From NCBI RefSeq assembly GCF_041381155.1, contig NC_091146.1, forward strand, positions 2,683,224-2,747,223: a DNA stretch of 64,000 nt, read 5' to 3'. This document shows, piece by piece, positions 13,000-24,859 of this stretch. The notes beneath the pieces are model-generated. The model ran no database searches, was not told the DNA's origin, and saw nothing but the letters and a program-made list of their open reading frames with translations. Numbering within the stretch: position 1 is the stretch's first letter; each line of letters opens with the position of its first letter. The position numbers were made by a program, and so were the translations under genes. This stretch comes from Argopecten irradians. Its lineage: Eukaryota; Mollusca; Bivalvia; Pectinida; Pectinidae.

Positions 13000-13009
13000 N
13001 NNNNNNNNN
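13000..13009. other. Assembly gap (10 N)
   Basis: Ten consecutive N. The true distance and even the adjacency of the two sides are unknown. Confidence 1.
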
Positions 13010-15514
13010 CAACATTTCGGTGGATGGTGAGAGACGTTCGGTTTGGCATCCGACGTCCACACTGGGAATAGAGAATGGAGGATGTTGGCACTGCGGCTTC
13101 TGCCCAGTCAAATCAGAATATCTGGTTCCACCTCAGTGACTCGAACTGGATGTGACAGGACAGACCCCGGATTCTTCTATTTTAACCATCTTTTGAGTCT
13201 CCGAAGAAAGCAGCGATCAGCCTAATTCCAGTGAAAGTTGCAGAGACGCCTTCCCGTCAAACCGGCCTGGGGAAGGAGAGGTCTGGGCTTCTAGTCCAGT
13301 CCTCTCGGAAGCACTACATGGAGCCCTCCAGGACGAAGAGTAGATCAAGTTTCCTTCTGGACAATGGATCAACATCCAGGGGGACAGTGGCTTGTTGTCC
13401 TGAACCAGAAGAGAGGGCAGAAGGAAAGCTGGGTCAGCCTCTCATCAGACGAGTGAGAGACGAGTGAGGTATTCGTCAAGGAGATGCCAGGAAGTTACAC
13501 GGGCTTCTGGCCGTGACCCTTGTCAGTCTCGTTCGACCCTGGAACCCATCACGAAACGCGACAGATCGAGACTTGAGGAACATACACATGTTAGGAAACC
13601 AGGAGGTGGAGAGACTTTGCTGGGTACCAGGCTTCTCAGGCCCATCCCAATGTCTATGTCTAGGTACATGCCTTCAAATTCCACATTATCTGGTATATTT
13701 GATTAAAATCTGCCACCTGAGGACATGGAGGTATTGGGACTGCGGAAGACGGCCTTGATGTATTTTGGCACGTGGCTTATGGGCCCGGCAGGGGACTTGG
13801 GAGGATCTTGTGACATATCTTTGGCATCTGGAGCCTATGAACTCGCGGCCAGTGTAGCTACAGCTGGAGGGTCCATTTGATTGTGGTAATGACAGTCTGG
13901 AGGTTGGATTATCTGGTCGTACTGGAAGAAGTCTGTTTTCTCCTGGGATGTCTGAATGAGATGAACTTCACATTGACTTCTTTCCCTATTCTCACTTTCA
14001 CATTTACTGATCGTATCATCAAGAGAATGTGGTTACCTTTCCACTGTTCACGTTCAGAAATGCGTTTTGGATGGTTCGGCGGAGAGCACGAGGGAAGGAG
14101 GTGAGGGCTGGTCCGGAGACAAGTGGCATCATTTTTGTGGACAGGATGCCTATCCTTTATGGGCGGAGTCTTCTTGTACATCCCAGATGATATGGTTTGT
14201 GGCTGTAGGACATTCTTCCTAAGCATCTCCAGGGAATCTGAGAGAAGGAAGAATGAGTTGGGTTAGACATGCTCAAGGAACTCTCCTGGTTATCGAGGGT
14301 GAAAAACCTTTTGGGTGAAGTTGGGATGGGATCACCTCCGAGACACGAAGGGGGTGGGGGGTGGGGAGGGGGGGGGGGGGGGACGATGGCCGGGCCAAAA
14401 TGGACTGCTTGGAGAGGAGCCAACTGAGGCTGGTGCGAAAACGTCCATGCCTTGGTACTTCCAATTGTAGAGGGACAGTCCTGCGACAATGGGGACGGAG
14501 GGCAATATTGTGTTATTATTGCGATTATATAATAAGGAGTGAGGTATCTGCTGATCCAGAGGGGTGTAATTTACATTGCTTACTCTGGAAAACGTTTGAT
14601 TTTTTTTTGTTTTCTACGTCCCTCAGGCTTGTGGTTAGTAGCGCGCGCGCCAACCTTTACCCTCGGGTTTACTCGAATGGTTAAAGTCATTCTCCGGTCC
14701 CAGAAGACTCGTGCCCTGAAGGCTGTCGCGAATGACAAAATTGTCTTTGAGACAGATAAGCCATATTTCGTGGGGTCAGGTGATAGGTCGGCCCCAAACC
14801 AGCTGTACTCCGTGGCGGTGATCATCGCTCCAAATACGACACGTCAGGGTGGATAAATTGCTGGAAACGTCTACTGAGAAACGCCAGAAGGTTGTTCCAG
14901 TGAAACACTCGCGTGATGGGGATCAGCCAGATCCAGGTCTGAGATGAATTGATGAGCTAGAGCGGGAAGGCTTCTTGCCCAAGTATAGCTCTGAGGGATG
15001 TGTCTCGGTGGCTTCTGGCTATGGAGAAGACAAAACAAAAGGTAAGAGTTATCCAGTTTCTTTGCTAAGCATTACAGTGGCTTCTGGCCCAGATTGCATG
15101 CAAAGCCCAGACATCCGATGTACCTGCAGGTGAAAGTATTGATCCGGGACTGCATCCTTCATCATAAAGGTGGGAGGAGTGTAGTGAAAGTATCCGGGGG
15201 TCAATGTTACCGGGGTAAATATTTGCCTCTAGTGAGTGAGGGGTGTTTGTATTGCCGGATGTAGCGCATGCGCAGAGTGTGAAGCGAGTGCGAAGCGGGC
15301 ACGATGACTGTCAGCGGTAAAACAAGTATATATCACCATTATCCTGACCTAGAACTCATCAGAATGTAGGGAAACACTTCATTACCCTGAATATTTGTCA
15401 TTGACTAAAATTCCATATGACGCCATGTTTTTACTTTACTGAACAATGAACTGCTGTACTATCTTTTCCATCTTATAAATATCGCTGACTTATTTTTGTT
15501 TATTTAACTAACAG
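13010..15514. other. Unassigned, relatively GC-rich DNA after the gap
   Basis: No known family recognised. Several short plus-strand stretches look coding in composition, for example 14707-14855 (frame with TDKPYFVGSGDRSAPNQLYS) and 14862-15050 (DELEREGFLPKYSSEG), but the frame changes every 100-200 bp. A poly-G run lies at 14370-14382. This fits a degraded gene or retroelement, or poorly corrected sequence next to the gap. A missing first exon of the fibrinogen-related gene could be here but I could not find its usual VYCDM / GGGWT motifs. Confidence 0.4.
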
Positions 15515-16851
15515 CTGATACAGAACAGACAGGACGGTACTGTAGACTTTTACCGGAACTGGACGGAATATCAGACAGGATTTGGTGACATATAGGACGG
15601 GGAATTCTGGGCCGGTAAGTACAGTGTATATATGAGGTATTATACAAGTCTATTATTCTTCCTGACTGATGTCTTATGTTTCGGTACAAAAACCAAGTTA
15701 TGATAACAATAACAAATGTATGTGCTTAGACAAAAATAACAAAATTTATACTATCTAGAATAACGTACCATGGGTTATATTTCATTTTTGTTTTTTTACA
15801 GTTATATTGTTTGTCGGCATCAGCAACATGTGATACAAAGACATATATATAAATCAATGTCTGACGATTTAATAAATATTTTGTTAGGTCTGAACATAAT
15901 ACACCTCCTAACCCAGAACGGCTCCAAACTTCGTATCAATTTGATGTCCTGGAAGAACGATACACAGTACGCCGAGTACCAGGACTTCCGTGTGGGGGAC
16001 GAGTCATCGAAGTACCGACTGTCGGTATCGGGATTCTCCGGGAATGCCACCTGTAAGTTTTTTGTTTGTTTGTTAAGAGTTTTATCTCTTTAAAAAGCAT
16101 TTAGAAAGCATCATTACCAAATCATTTTATGAATAGGAAAATTATAAAAGTTTCCACATTGTACGTTTGTATACCAGGAAAGCGTTGAAACCCTAAACAT
16201 ACAATTCAAATTAAAATGTAAATAGCATACATACGATATATTTTTGCAATTTGGGTCTACTAACATAGGAGTTACACAATATTGACAAACAGTTATAGAA
16301 TCATCACCGAATGAGATGAGAAATCAGAAACTCATAATGTCGACTATCGATTAGATTTTGTGTGTGTTATTGTTTACTGCAACTTAGCCTTGTCCATCAG
16401 TCTTTATAAACATATAAATTGAATACCGACTTGAGTTAAAACACATTGATTCACATATGAGTGTATGAATCTAGTAGTTAAGTATAATTAAGATTTAAGT
16501 CAGCTTCAGTTGGTCCCCGAACTAGTATGACAGTACAATATAACCGCGATGTTCGGTGTAATCAATCCTGTATAACCTGTCTGTGTTTTGACAGATGATG
16601 GTATGGATTACCATGACGGTGACCAGTTCTCTACCTACGACAATGACAATGATGTGGATGAAGGTAATTGTGCTGTAAGTCGTAACGGCGCCTGGTGGTA
16701 CAAAGCCTGTAGTCATAGTAACCTGAACGGGCCGTACGTACAGGATACTGGGGATGATCGTCTATCGATGTGGTGGTGGGAATTCTACTCTGGCCAGGGT
16801 CGCGTACCTTTGATGAGGTCCAGAATGATGGTGAAACATCCCGGTGTTTAA
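15515..16851 (+). CDS. Fibrinogen-related (FReD) protein, C-terminal part, three exons
   Basis: Fibrinogen C-terminal domains of this kind occur in secreted ficolin- and tachylectin-like lectins that bind acetylated sugars. Exon A is 15515-15614 (after TTTAACTAACAG, before GTAAGT) and reads RQDGTVDFYRNWTEYQTGFG and GEFWAG. Exon B is 15888-16052, with IHLLTQNGSKLRINLMSW and FRVGDESSKYRLSVSGFSGN. Exon C is 16595-16851, with FSTYDNDND (the calcium-site segment), NCA and ACSHSNLNG (the conserved cysteine pair), ending RMMVKHPGV and a stop. Splice phases agree at both introns (phase 1 each). The first exons, carrying signal peptide and the start of the domain, are not seen. Exon A has an in-frame TAG at 15593-15595, exactly one extra codon relative to the usual spacing between FG and GEFW. 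So this may be a pseudogene, a null allele or a sequence error. The domain assignment is firm; the lectin role is inferred from the family. Confidence 0.85.
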
Positions 16852-18944
16852 CACGGACAACAAACGAATCAACAAATTTATTATGTATCTTATCCCTTGT
16901 TATTTTCCATATTGTATCTATTTTTATTTGTATTTCATCAAACAGTTGGTTTTAAATCTGTGTATCGTTACTGTGATTTAATCACATAAACATCAGTCAA
17001 TATAATCATATTTTTATGTGTAATAATATAGCTGCGTCTGTTGAATGTCTTAATAATTAAAAGATTTCTAAGGAAAGAAAACCATAGTTGTTATTTATCC
17101 CTCCAAATCAAATGTGATTCCCAAATCAATGTCATAAATCATCATTCAGTCAAATACCAATAAACATTATTGTAGCCTTCTCCAGGACAGCACACACTAT
17201 TTGAAAAACAAAGGAAATTGTTTTGGAAATATCACACAAATTTTATGTATGGAGAATTTACTTGCAGTCCCGTTTTCTTTCGAATTGATTTCAAAATGGC
17301 GGGAAATCATAGTAGTGAAATTACAATGAAACGTTGAGGTATGAGAGAAAAAAATATCTTACGTGGATGAAGGATAGGAATGTTCTACTCTCGGGATTAC
17401 AAAATGTTGTAAAACCCTCGGCAAGCCTTGGATTTTACAACATTTTGTGACCCTCTGGTAGAATATCCCTATTCTTCATATATGCATATGAAAGAGTCTT
17501 ATAATATACCAGGGGCGTAGGAAGCGGCATGTCTTTGTTCAGATCGAGCAGGGTTGGTTGCATAATGGTATGAAGACATTCACAATTATCATTTCTAAAT
17601 GCAGGTAACTTTTAATCGAAAAATAACTATGATAAGAACACTTTAAAATCATTAACTTACATCGTAAAACTCATCTCGGCCATTCTAAATAGTAATATTT
17701 TTTCGCTGGGGAGACCTCCGAAACACCAAAATCTCGCGCATTCGTCATAGGCAAAATCATCTTATATCGTAAAGCTTAAAACATAACACGGGTTCTTAAT
17801 TCTCAATTTCATCCCACGAGCCTTTTTTATATTTCCTTTTTCACCATGTATACAGACACACAAAGTCCGCTAAACCTGCCTATATCGTTAGATTTTTTCC
17901 TACTTATATAAGTAGGTGTAGAGGCGCACGCATTTTATTTAAATAAAAATATTATGGTAGATGTCTTCGCAATATTATCTGAACTCAAGGCTGGCATCTA
18001 AGTCACATGACCAACGACACCAAGCGGCTTAACACGTTTATGCCAAATAGCATGCTGAAAACTATTACACGACCGTATTTCGTATTTATCTATCTTTTCA
18101 TTTCTAACGTATCACTTATTGCTAACACTTATACAAATGTACATAATCACCTCCGATACTCCAGGGGTTCCGATCACTTAGATCTCTACACCCCTGGGGT
18201 CAGTTTCATTAACCTTCATTACCTTTAAGGAATTCTTTAGCTTAACGTTTTCCATAGGAAAGCATTACAAGTAATCAGGCATACAGAATAATTCTAGCAT
18301 TTTTTTAAAAAAGTAAATACATTTGTATTGAAAATTGGTAATATAATTAATTATTAAATATCCAAAAAGAAGTTTTATATCATTATGGGTATTATACATG
18401 TAACTACACGTACACACTTGAAATGCAATGGTAAGGTTAAATATGTAAATATTATAATTCTGTTTTTGTTTTTGATTTTTGGGGGTTTTTCCCCATGAGT
18501 TCGTGTTTTGTTTCAGTATTGACTCCATTATTTATTCATATATATCCCGTGTAAATGACCAGAAAATCTCGATATAGCTTAATCAAAAAAATTTTTTTTG
18601 TGAAAATCTACTAGACATAATCCATATGTGTATTCCGATGGGTGCATTCAACAATAGCATTGATGTAATCAGATACATCAACAGTACTGCACTGTATGCA
18701 TTGTATACAAGATTGCATGTTATAGATCCTTTATACAAGTACAGTTTGTACAGAAGATGATATAAACAATTGTCATTTGTAATGCGTACTCAACACATTA
18801 TGGTACTTTTTTTTTGTGAGCGTATTATTGCTTATATCGCGTTTCCTCCTAATATGGTGTGAGACAACCCATTTTTCGCGGTATCTTTCTTCGCATCTTT
18901 ATGGCTATCGGGGTTTCGCAACGATTTTACAGGGTTTATTATAT
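16852..18944. other. Intergenic DNA
   Basis: No gene recognised between the fibrinogen-related gene and the BEL element. An ATTAAA near 17056 could serve as a polyadenylation signal for the former. The stretch holds the hairpin listed at 17367-17479 and poly-A/T runs. Confidence 0.5.
17367..17479. repeat. Short foldback (hairpin) element
   Basis: Two arms of about 48 bp are inverted repeats of each other. The inner 16 bp, ACAAAATGTTGTAAAA and TTTTACAACATTTTGT, are perfect, with an 18-bp loop. The outer parts (GGATAGGAATGTTCTAC versus GTAGAATATCCCTATTC) match with a few changes. It looks like a tiny palindromic MITE. Confidence 0.65.
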
Positions 18945-19109
18945 GTATTGACAATAAACAAGCATCGCTCGAATGTATGAACTTGTCAGATTTATTGATG
19001 AAATAGTGATAGCTGAAAGTAAACAAAGTTTACATAAGTATGCTGATGTTGGTTTGATTATTATTTACATTAAATGTAAATGGCAATACAGCATAATAGA
19101 CAACATTAA

Positions 19110-22100
19110 AGACGCATGATCCGTATCTTTCAGGGTCCGTAAAACAAACAATGACAAGATATGGTGTAATAGCCCTAAAAAGTTATGAACTTTCCCCAAA
19201 TTACAAGTCTAGAAAGTTAAGAGGTCCAAAGATATAAATATGCAAAATTTTATTTCAGACTTTTGAGCGGTCCGACAGAAAGTCAAAAGTTACCGCCTAC
19301 AAAGCTTAGAAATGCTACTTTGCGCATGCCCGGAAATAAAAGTTGTTTACCGCAATGGAGCGAGCTTTGCAGTGAAAGCTCGCCGGCTTAGAATCAACTG
19401 CTGATTTGAAGTGAATAAGGAGATTATTTAAACTAAAAATGTTGTGAATTGCTGAGAATATTATATGGAAACGAATTCGAGCTATGACAACAACGTTAAC
19501 TATGAATTGTGAATGATCTACCAAAACCACATAAACTGACTTCTCTTCGTCTCTATAGGGTGAGTGGGGTCCCGAAGGGGTAACAGTTATATTTTATACT
19601 GTAAGTGTTTGGTTGCTTTTTGGAATTGGTACCATATTAAAATAGAGATTAGAAATCAGGAAAACTGTTGATAAATTGGGGAACATAGAACAGCTTTAAT
19701 CTTGGATTACAACAGGAGCATTAATAGAGTCGTATTATACGCGTTTCCCTAAAAGATGATCGCATTCTTTAGTGTTATGTATGATATACATGTAGCTACA
19801 GTACATGTACTGTTACAGCGTGAGGAGTGTGATATCTTTTCTGATATATATTTGTATATTTATATATACGCGGTGATATGTATCCTTTTAATGTGTGATA
19901 GGGATATTACTGTATTAAAGAAGCCACTTTCAAACTTAGTTCATCAGTGCCCGTGTGTGTACACTTGCAATTGGTCACGTACTCGTTACCCTATCTGCTG
20001 GGTCTTAATTATATAAAATTCACACCAATACAATACAAGTGGTGTAAGTAAGGAATAGTAATTGATTTTTTACAATATGTATTATATATTATGTCCAATA
20101 CTATTAGTACCATTATTCTTCACATGAAATTGCCTAGACCTCTGTAATTCACGAAATGACTCAGTAGTACCAATGAGGTTTGATTTTGATAAACTTGTGT
20201 TCAAAAGATGTGTTATTGTTATAAATTTGTGTTGGACAGAAAACAATTAGAACTAGTTTGTTTTACATGTAGGCTTACACTGGAAGATTATGTACATACA
20301 TGTATATATATATACAGCATTTATCACTGAACATTAACTGATATTTACTCCATATTTTCTTTATAGAATGTATGGGACCTTCAACCAGATGACAGACGTA
20401 CAAGATGTGATGACAGCTCACCCAAAAATAAAAAGGAAAAACAACTACGTGTATCTCAGATCAAAACTGACAGTAAAAAAATACAGTATGTTTGTAATGT
20501 ACCCATTATGAACCAGAAAGAAATGATTTTCAAGAAGGAAGGACAGATTCAGACTTGTATGACAAAACTAGAATAATTCTTTACTCTTTACATATTATCA
20601 CCAGGATATTTTTAAATAATTTATTTCTTCTTCACACAAATGAAAAAAGGAATAATAATGATTATTTCATGTTTACATACCTAGTATGTATAACTTTTGA
20701 ATAATTTATGAACAATAAACCAATTAAAATAATATATGTCATTTGTCTGAGTTGTTTAATTATGTAGTGTTCATTTTAGAAATGTTCAAATACAGAAAAT
20801 AAATAGCAAACAAGACTGGGGCTAGATCAAATGTTATTTGTTGCAAAAGTCAGTGTCAAATCTCAAGATTTTGAATCTATAGATATACAGATATCCCTAT
20901 GTGTAATTAAAAAAATCTTGTTGTGTAATACACATATTGCACATATATAAGAATATCCATATATCTGTAGAGACAATAGCCTGTGGTGCCTGTTGTTAAA
21001 TTGCATTATTCATTATTGACTATTTTTAAGTTGCAAAGTTTTGATTGAATTAGAAAGGAATAGACTGACAATAACTTCTAATTAGTCCAGGTCAATCAAG
21101 GTCTACAGGTAAAAGCTCTTAGCAACTCCACTTAGTGTTTGGAGAAAGATCACACTAAAGGAATTAGGATTACTTGAATATATAAGAATAAACTAACAAA
21201 ATAATTCAATAAAGTTAGATTTTTCACCAGGTTAGACTATATACAGACTAAAAAATGAATTTTTTACTTTAATTACTCTGATGACATGAGAATCACATGC
21301 TATAGTCAGCTTATTTACTACTGGATGCTATTTTGAACTCCAGTCATTTTTTGATTGACTTAAAATTCAATGCACAATATGTGTACATGTACACTATACA
21401 ATGTATATGTATGTGATATTTGTGTATGAATATGATTGAAAAGAAACGCCTAGGTCTTTCATTATACAGTGTACATACATATTTCTGATTCATTTGATTC
21501 AGAGGCGAATTCTGGACATTATATAATATGGTAGCTATATGGTTCATTGGCAAGCTATATGTTCCCATGTACATGTACATCACAAATTTAACCAAGAGAG
21601 CTGTCTTCATTATCTACACAGAAAATATATACATAATTGCATGTTAGACATTCAGAACTTTTAACACACATTAGACCGCCTTATTTCAACCTCAACCCTT
21701 TCTTTTTATTTTATTTTTTTTTTATTTTTTGTAATCCTTGAAATCATATAACCAAATGTTTATAGTTTCACCAGAAATTTATCATCATGTTTTAACGAAC
21801 ATGTAGCTTTTCCAACATAAACATCTGAAAAATACATAGAATCTACATGTATAAAGTTTTATACTCGTTTATGGCGGTACATGGTGGTTTTTTTTATCAC
21901 TAATAGATATGTATACATGTATACACATATGACTTTGAACAAAAATATATATTATGTCAAATTTGCTCTCCGAGTTTATTTTACTAGATTTATTATTGTA
22001 TTTCATTTGGACCTTTTTTGTTTATAAAACAAATGGTTATCAAAAGCAAGTCAAATATCGTCTGAGATATTTGTTTAAAAAAGTATCACTAAAGATAAAG

Positions 22101-22735
22101 ATTTACATGTAGATAACCATTTGGTCTCTATCTAGTACGATGTATCTTGTCTATTTCATTATTTATCAATACCATTATTTATATATCTGGTACATTTTTG
22201 TACAATTTATTATTTAGTCTAGTACAATGTATATTGTATCGCAACACGTATTTTATACGAAGTTTAAATACCGTTCCAACAAATATCCCTCCGGTGGCCC
22301 CCGGAAATTAGGCAAAGCATAGTCAACCGATCGCCGTATTGTAAACACTCAAAATGACCGAATGGAAGTATTGTTTACACGACGATAATGTATATATATT
22401 GTTCTGGGGGACTCTTTAACTTATCACAAAACATTCCCATGTCACGATAAGCAACAAGTTCATCCGTAGAAGTTCCTGCTAACATGAACGACACACTTTT
22501 GACTAGGCACGCCATTTCGTTTGGTCTGGAAAGTCACGTGATCGTCTAAGCATTGAAAAGGGCGCGGTATGCATATTCAAACACTCTGGGTATCGAACTT
22601 TTAATCATTAATTTCCTTTGAACTCGGGACTTTTTTGGTGTGTAATTAGGGGAAAGTTGATAACTTTTTATAACATATGAATCCTAATTTTCTTTTGTTG
22701 ATTTACGAACCCTGAAAGATACGGATTATGCGGCT
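19110..22735. mobile_element. 3.6-kb TTAA-flanked inverted-repeat DNA transposon
   Basis: The element is bounded by TTAA on both sides (19106-19109 and 22736-22739), while the uninterrupted LTR at 29727-30153 has a single TTAA at the same place, giving a clean empty site. Termini are inverted repeats: AGACGCATGATCCGTATC on the left and AGCCGCATAATCCGTATC read from the right, continuing CTTTCAGGGTYCGTAAA. Weaker inverted similarity, including GTTATSAACTTTCCCCWAAT, runs about 130 bp inward. TTAA duplication is typical of piggyBac-like elements (and some Kolobok). No transposase is recognisable inside, so it is probably non-autonomous. Its insertion postdates the BEL element. Confidence 0.9.
20367..20576 (+). 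CDS. Possible terminal exon carried inside the TTAA element
   Basis: A 69-codon open stretch directly follows a polypyrimidine tract and AG (TTTCTTTATAG). It reads NVWDLQPDDRRTRCDDSS, then a Lys-rich part, and ends ...TCMTKLE and a stop, with AATAAA about 135 bp downstream near 20713. It resembles a last exon in layout, but the protein is not recognised and no upstream exon could be assigned. It may be a captured host exon, a decayed transposon gene or chance. Confidence 0.3.
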   Translation, partial: NVWDLQPDDRRTRCDDSSPKNKKEKQLRVSQIKTDSKKIQYVCNVPIMNQKEMIFKKEGQIQTCMTKLE

Positions 22736-23001
22736 TTAACAGTACCAAAGATATGGTTACACTTATTTCTTGTCTCATCCATACACAGTTATACACTTTA
22801 CACTTGCAAATATTTTTAATATAATTATGGCGAAAGCATCTTTAATAAACTGGCTTGTTGCTTTACTTTACAATACTGGCAGAATAAGCTTGAGTAACTT
22901 ATAATAAATGGACATGAAATATATCAATAATATCTAATGACTAGATCAGTAACATGTTGACGAGACAAATGAGTATTGAAACAAGTGCAGTTATAGAAAC
23001 A

Positions 23002-23590
23002 AACACCGTAAACACGTGGTTAAATTTACCGCTTCGACCCCATATCATAATATTGCAATTATCGATTAATTATTTATTCTATGACCTTGGCTTTGAAACA
23101 ATGTTATTATATAATAAAGGTATCAACAAATATTATTATATAGCTATAGACTTACACAGTATGGGCCACAATAAAGGCTAAAAGTGGCAAACAGCATATT
23201 GAGAACCGTATCAAAACAAATTTGGGCGGATATGGAGAAATACAAAGGGCGATAACTCTAAATCACATAAAAATTATAGGTAGCATACACCCATATAATT
23301 ACAGGCCTAATAGGCAGAACACTCCTCGCCTGATATTATTATATCACTATATCTTATATTATATATTATATATATCTTATCTATATATTATAAAGCAAGA
23401 TGTTATGTTTCTTAACTTGACAGCATATAAAATTGAACAAAATAACACTTGGCAGTAAAAATTAAAATTCCAGTTATTTAAGGCAAACACTTGTAATGAG
23501 ATTGACTTGATCTCGAAGTATGACACATATAATAGGGAATGTGTCAACACAAGTAAATGTTCGTAGCTATAGGAATGTCACATTTCTCCT
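23002..23590. other. BEL 3' non-coding region
   Basis: AT-rich DNA between the end of the pol region and the 3' LTR of the minus-strand BEL element. No gene seen. Confidence 0.5.
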
Positions 23591-24800
23591 TATCATTATT
23601 CCATAGGAACCAGTCCAACAATTTCAGAGACAGGATGTAGAAAGTTAGATATCTTGTTGTCGCGACACACACGAAGCTCGACTTGACGTACTAATCCGTC
23701 CTCACTATGAATAACGCGTGTCACAATTCCCTTAGGCCAATCGTTTCTCGTTGTCTGTGAATCCTTCATTAGCACCACATCTCCAACCATCACATTGCAC
23801 GATTTCTCTTGCCATTTTCTCCTTGGTTGTAAGGAAGCCAAATACTCTGTTCTCCAACGACACTAGAACCTCTCTGCAAGGACCTGGACATGGCGCCACT
23901 GTGAATGGTACATGTCTTTGAGACTAAGATGTTGGACGGACTCTGTCCACGTTTGATCTTCAGTCTTCTAGGTAAGAAGAGTGGATGGCGATAAGATGAA
24001 TGGTTGCTCCGGATCAGATGACACAGGTACCAAAGGACGAGCATTTATGATGGCAGTAACTTCAACGAGGAAGATACAGAGGACTTCATGGGTGAGGTCC
24101 TTTCCTTTATTTCCCAACAACATGACATCGAGAATCCTGCGTGACACACCAATCATTCTTTCCCATGTTCCGCCAAAATGGGAGGCGTGAGGAGGGTTAA
24201 ATATCCATGTAGCGCCGTGAGTTGACAAGAAGTCCTTCATGTCCTTACTTTCGATTACAGTGACTCCAAGATCGGAGGTAGCACCAACAAAGTTTGTTCC
24301 TCTGTCTGACCGGAATTGTTTTACTTTCCCGCGTATAGCATACAGTCTTCTAACTGCATTTACAAAACAGGAAGAGCTCATCTCTTCTAGCACCTCTATA
24401 TGAACTGCTCTCGTAAACATACAGGTAAATAGAGCTGCCCAGCGCTTGTTGGAAAGAACACCACCCCTAGTACGTCGAGTTGTTATCCCCCATGGACCAA
24501 AGACATCGACTCCCACAAAGGAAACTGGCGGTGTGGGCGTGACCCTGTCAATAGGCAAATCAGCCATCTTCTGAGTCCAGGGGCGACTTCTGAGTCTTCT
24601 GCATATAACGCAACGATGTACGAGGAGGGATATCAACCTTTTACCACCAGTCACCCAAAATCCAGCTGCCCTGACTGCTCCTTCAGTGAAGTGCCTCCCT
24701 TGGTGAGACACAGATTCATGGTAATGTCTCGTAATGAGAGTAGCTATATGATGTGACCCTGGGATCAGAATCGGATGTTTGATGTTTTCTTGCAGGCTGG
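23590..24800 (-). other. BEL part: integrase and C-terminal domain (fossil)
   Basis: An HHCC zinc-binding segment (ITRHYHESVSHQGRHFTEG, then CVICRR), then the DDE integrase core with FVGVDVFGPW and FRSDRGTNFVGA, then NPPHASHFGGTWERMIG. The tail carries the roughly 90-residue domain found at the end of Pao/BEL pol proteins (VGDVVLMKD, WPKGIVTRV). In the family it inserts the element's DNA into the host genome. Part of a broken element. Confidence 0.88.
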
Positions 24801-24859
24801 ACATATTTAGTCTACCGCCAACGCGCAGTAGTCCATCCTCGTCTATAATAGGGCACAGT

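Larger units (their letters stand above)
18945..23001 (-). repeat. BEL 3' LTR, split by a TTAA element
   Basis: The two halves, 18945-19109 and 22740-23001, together match the LTR at 29727-30153 over its whole length. The split lies exactly at a TTAA that is single in the other LTR. Confidence 0.9.
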
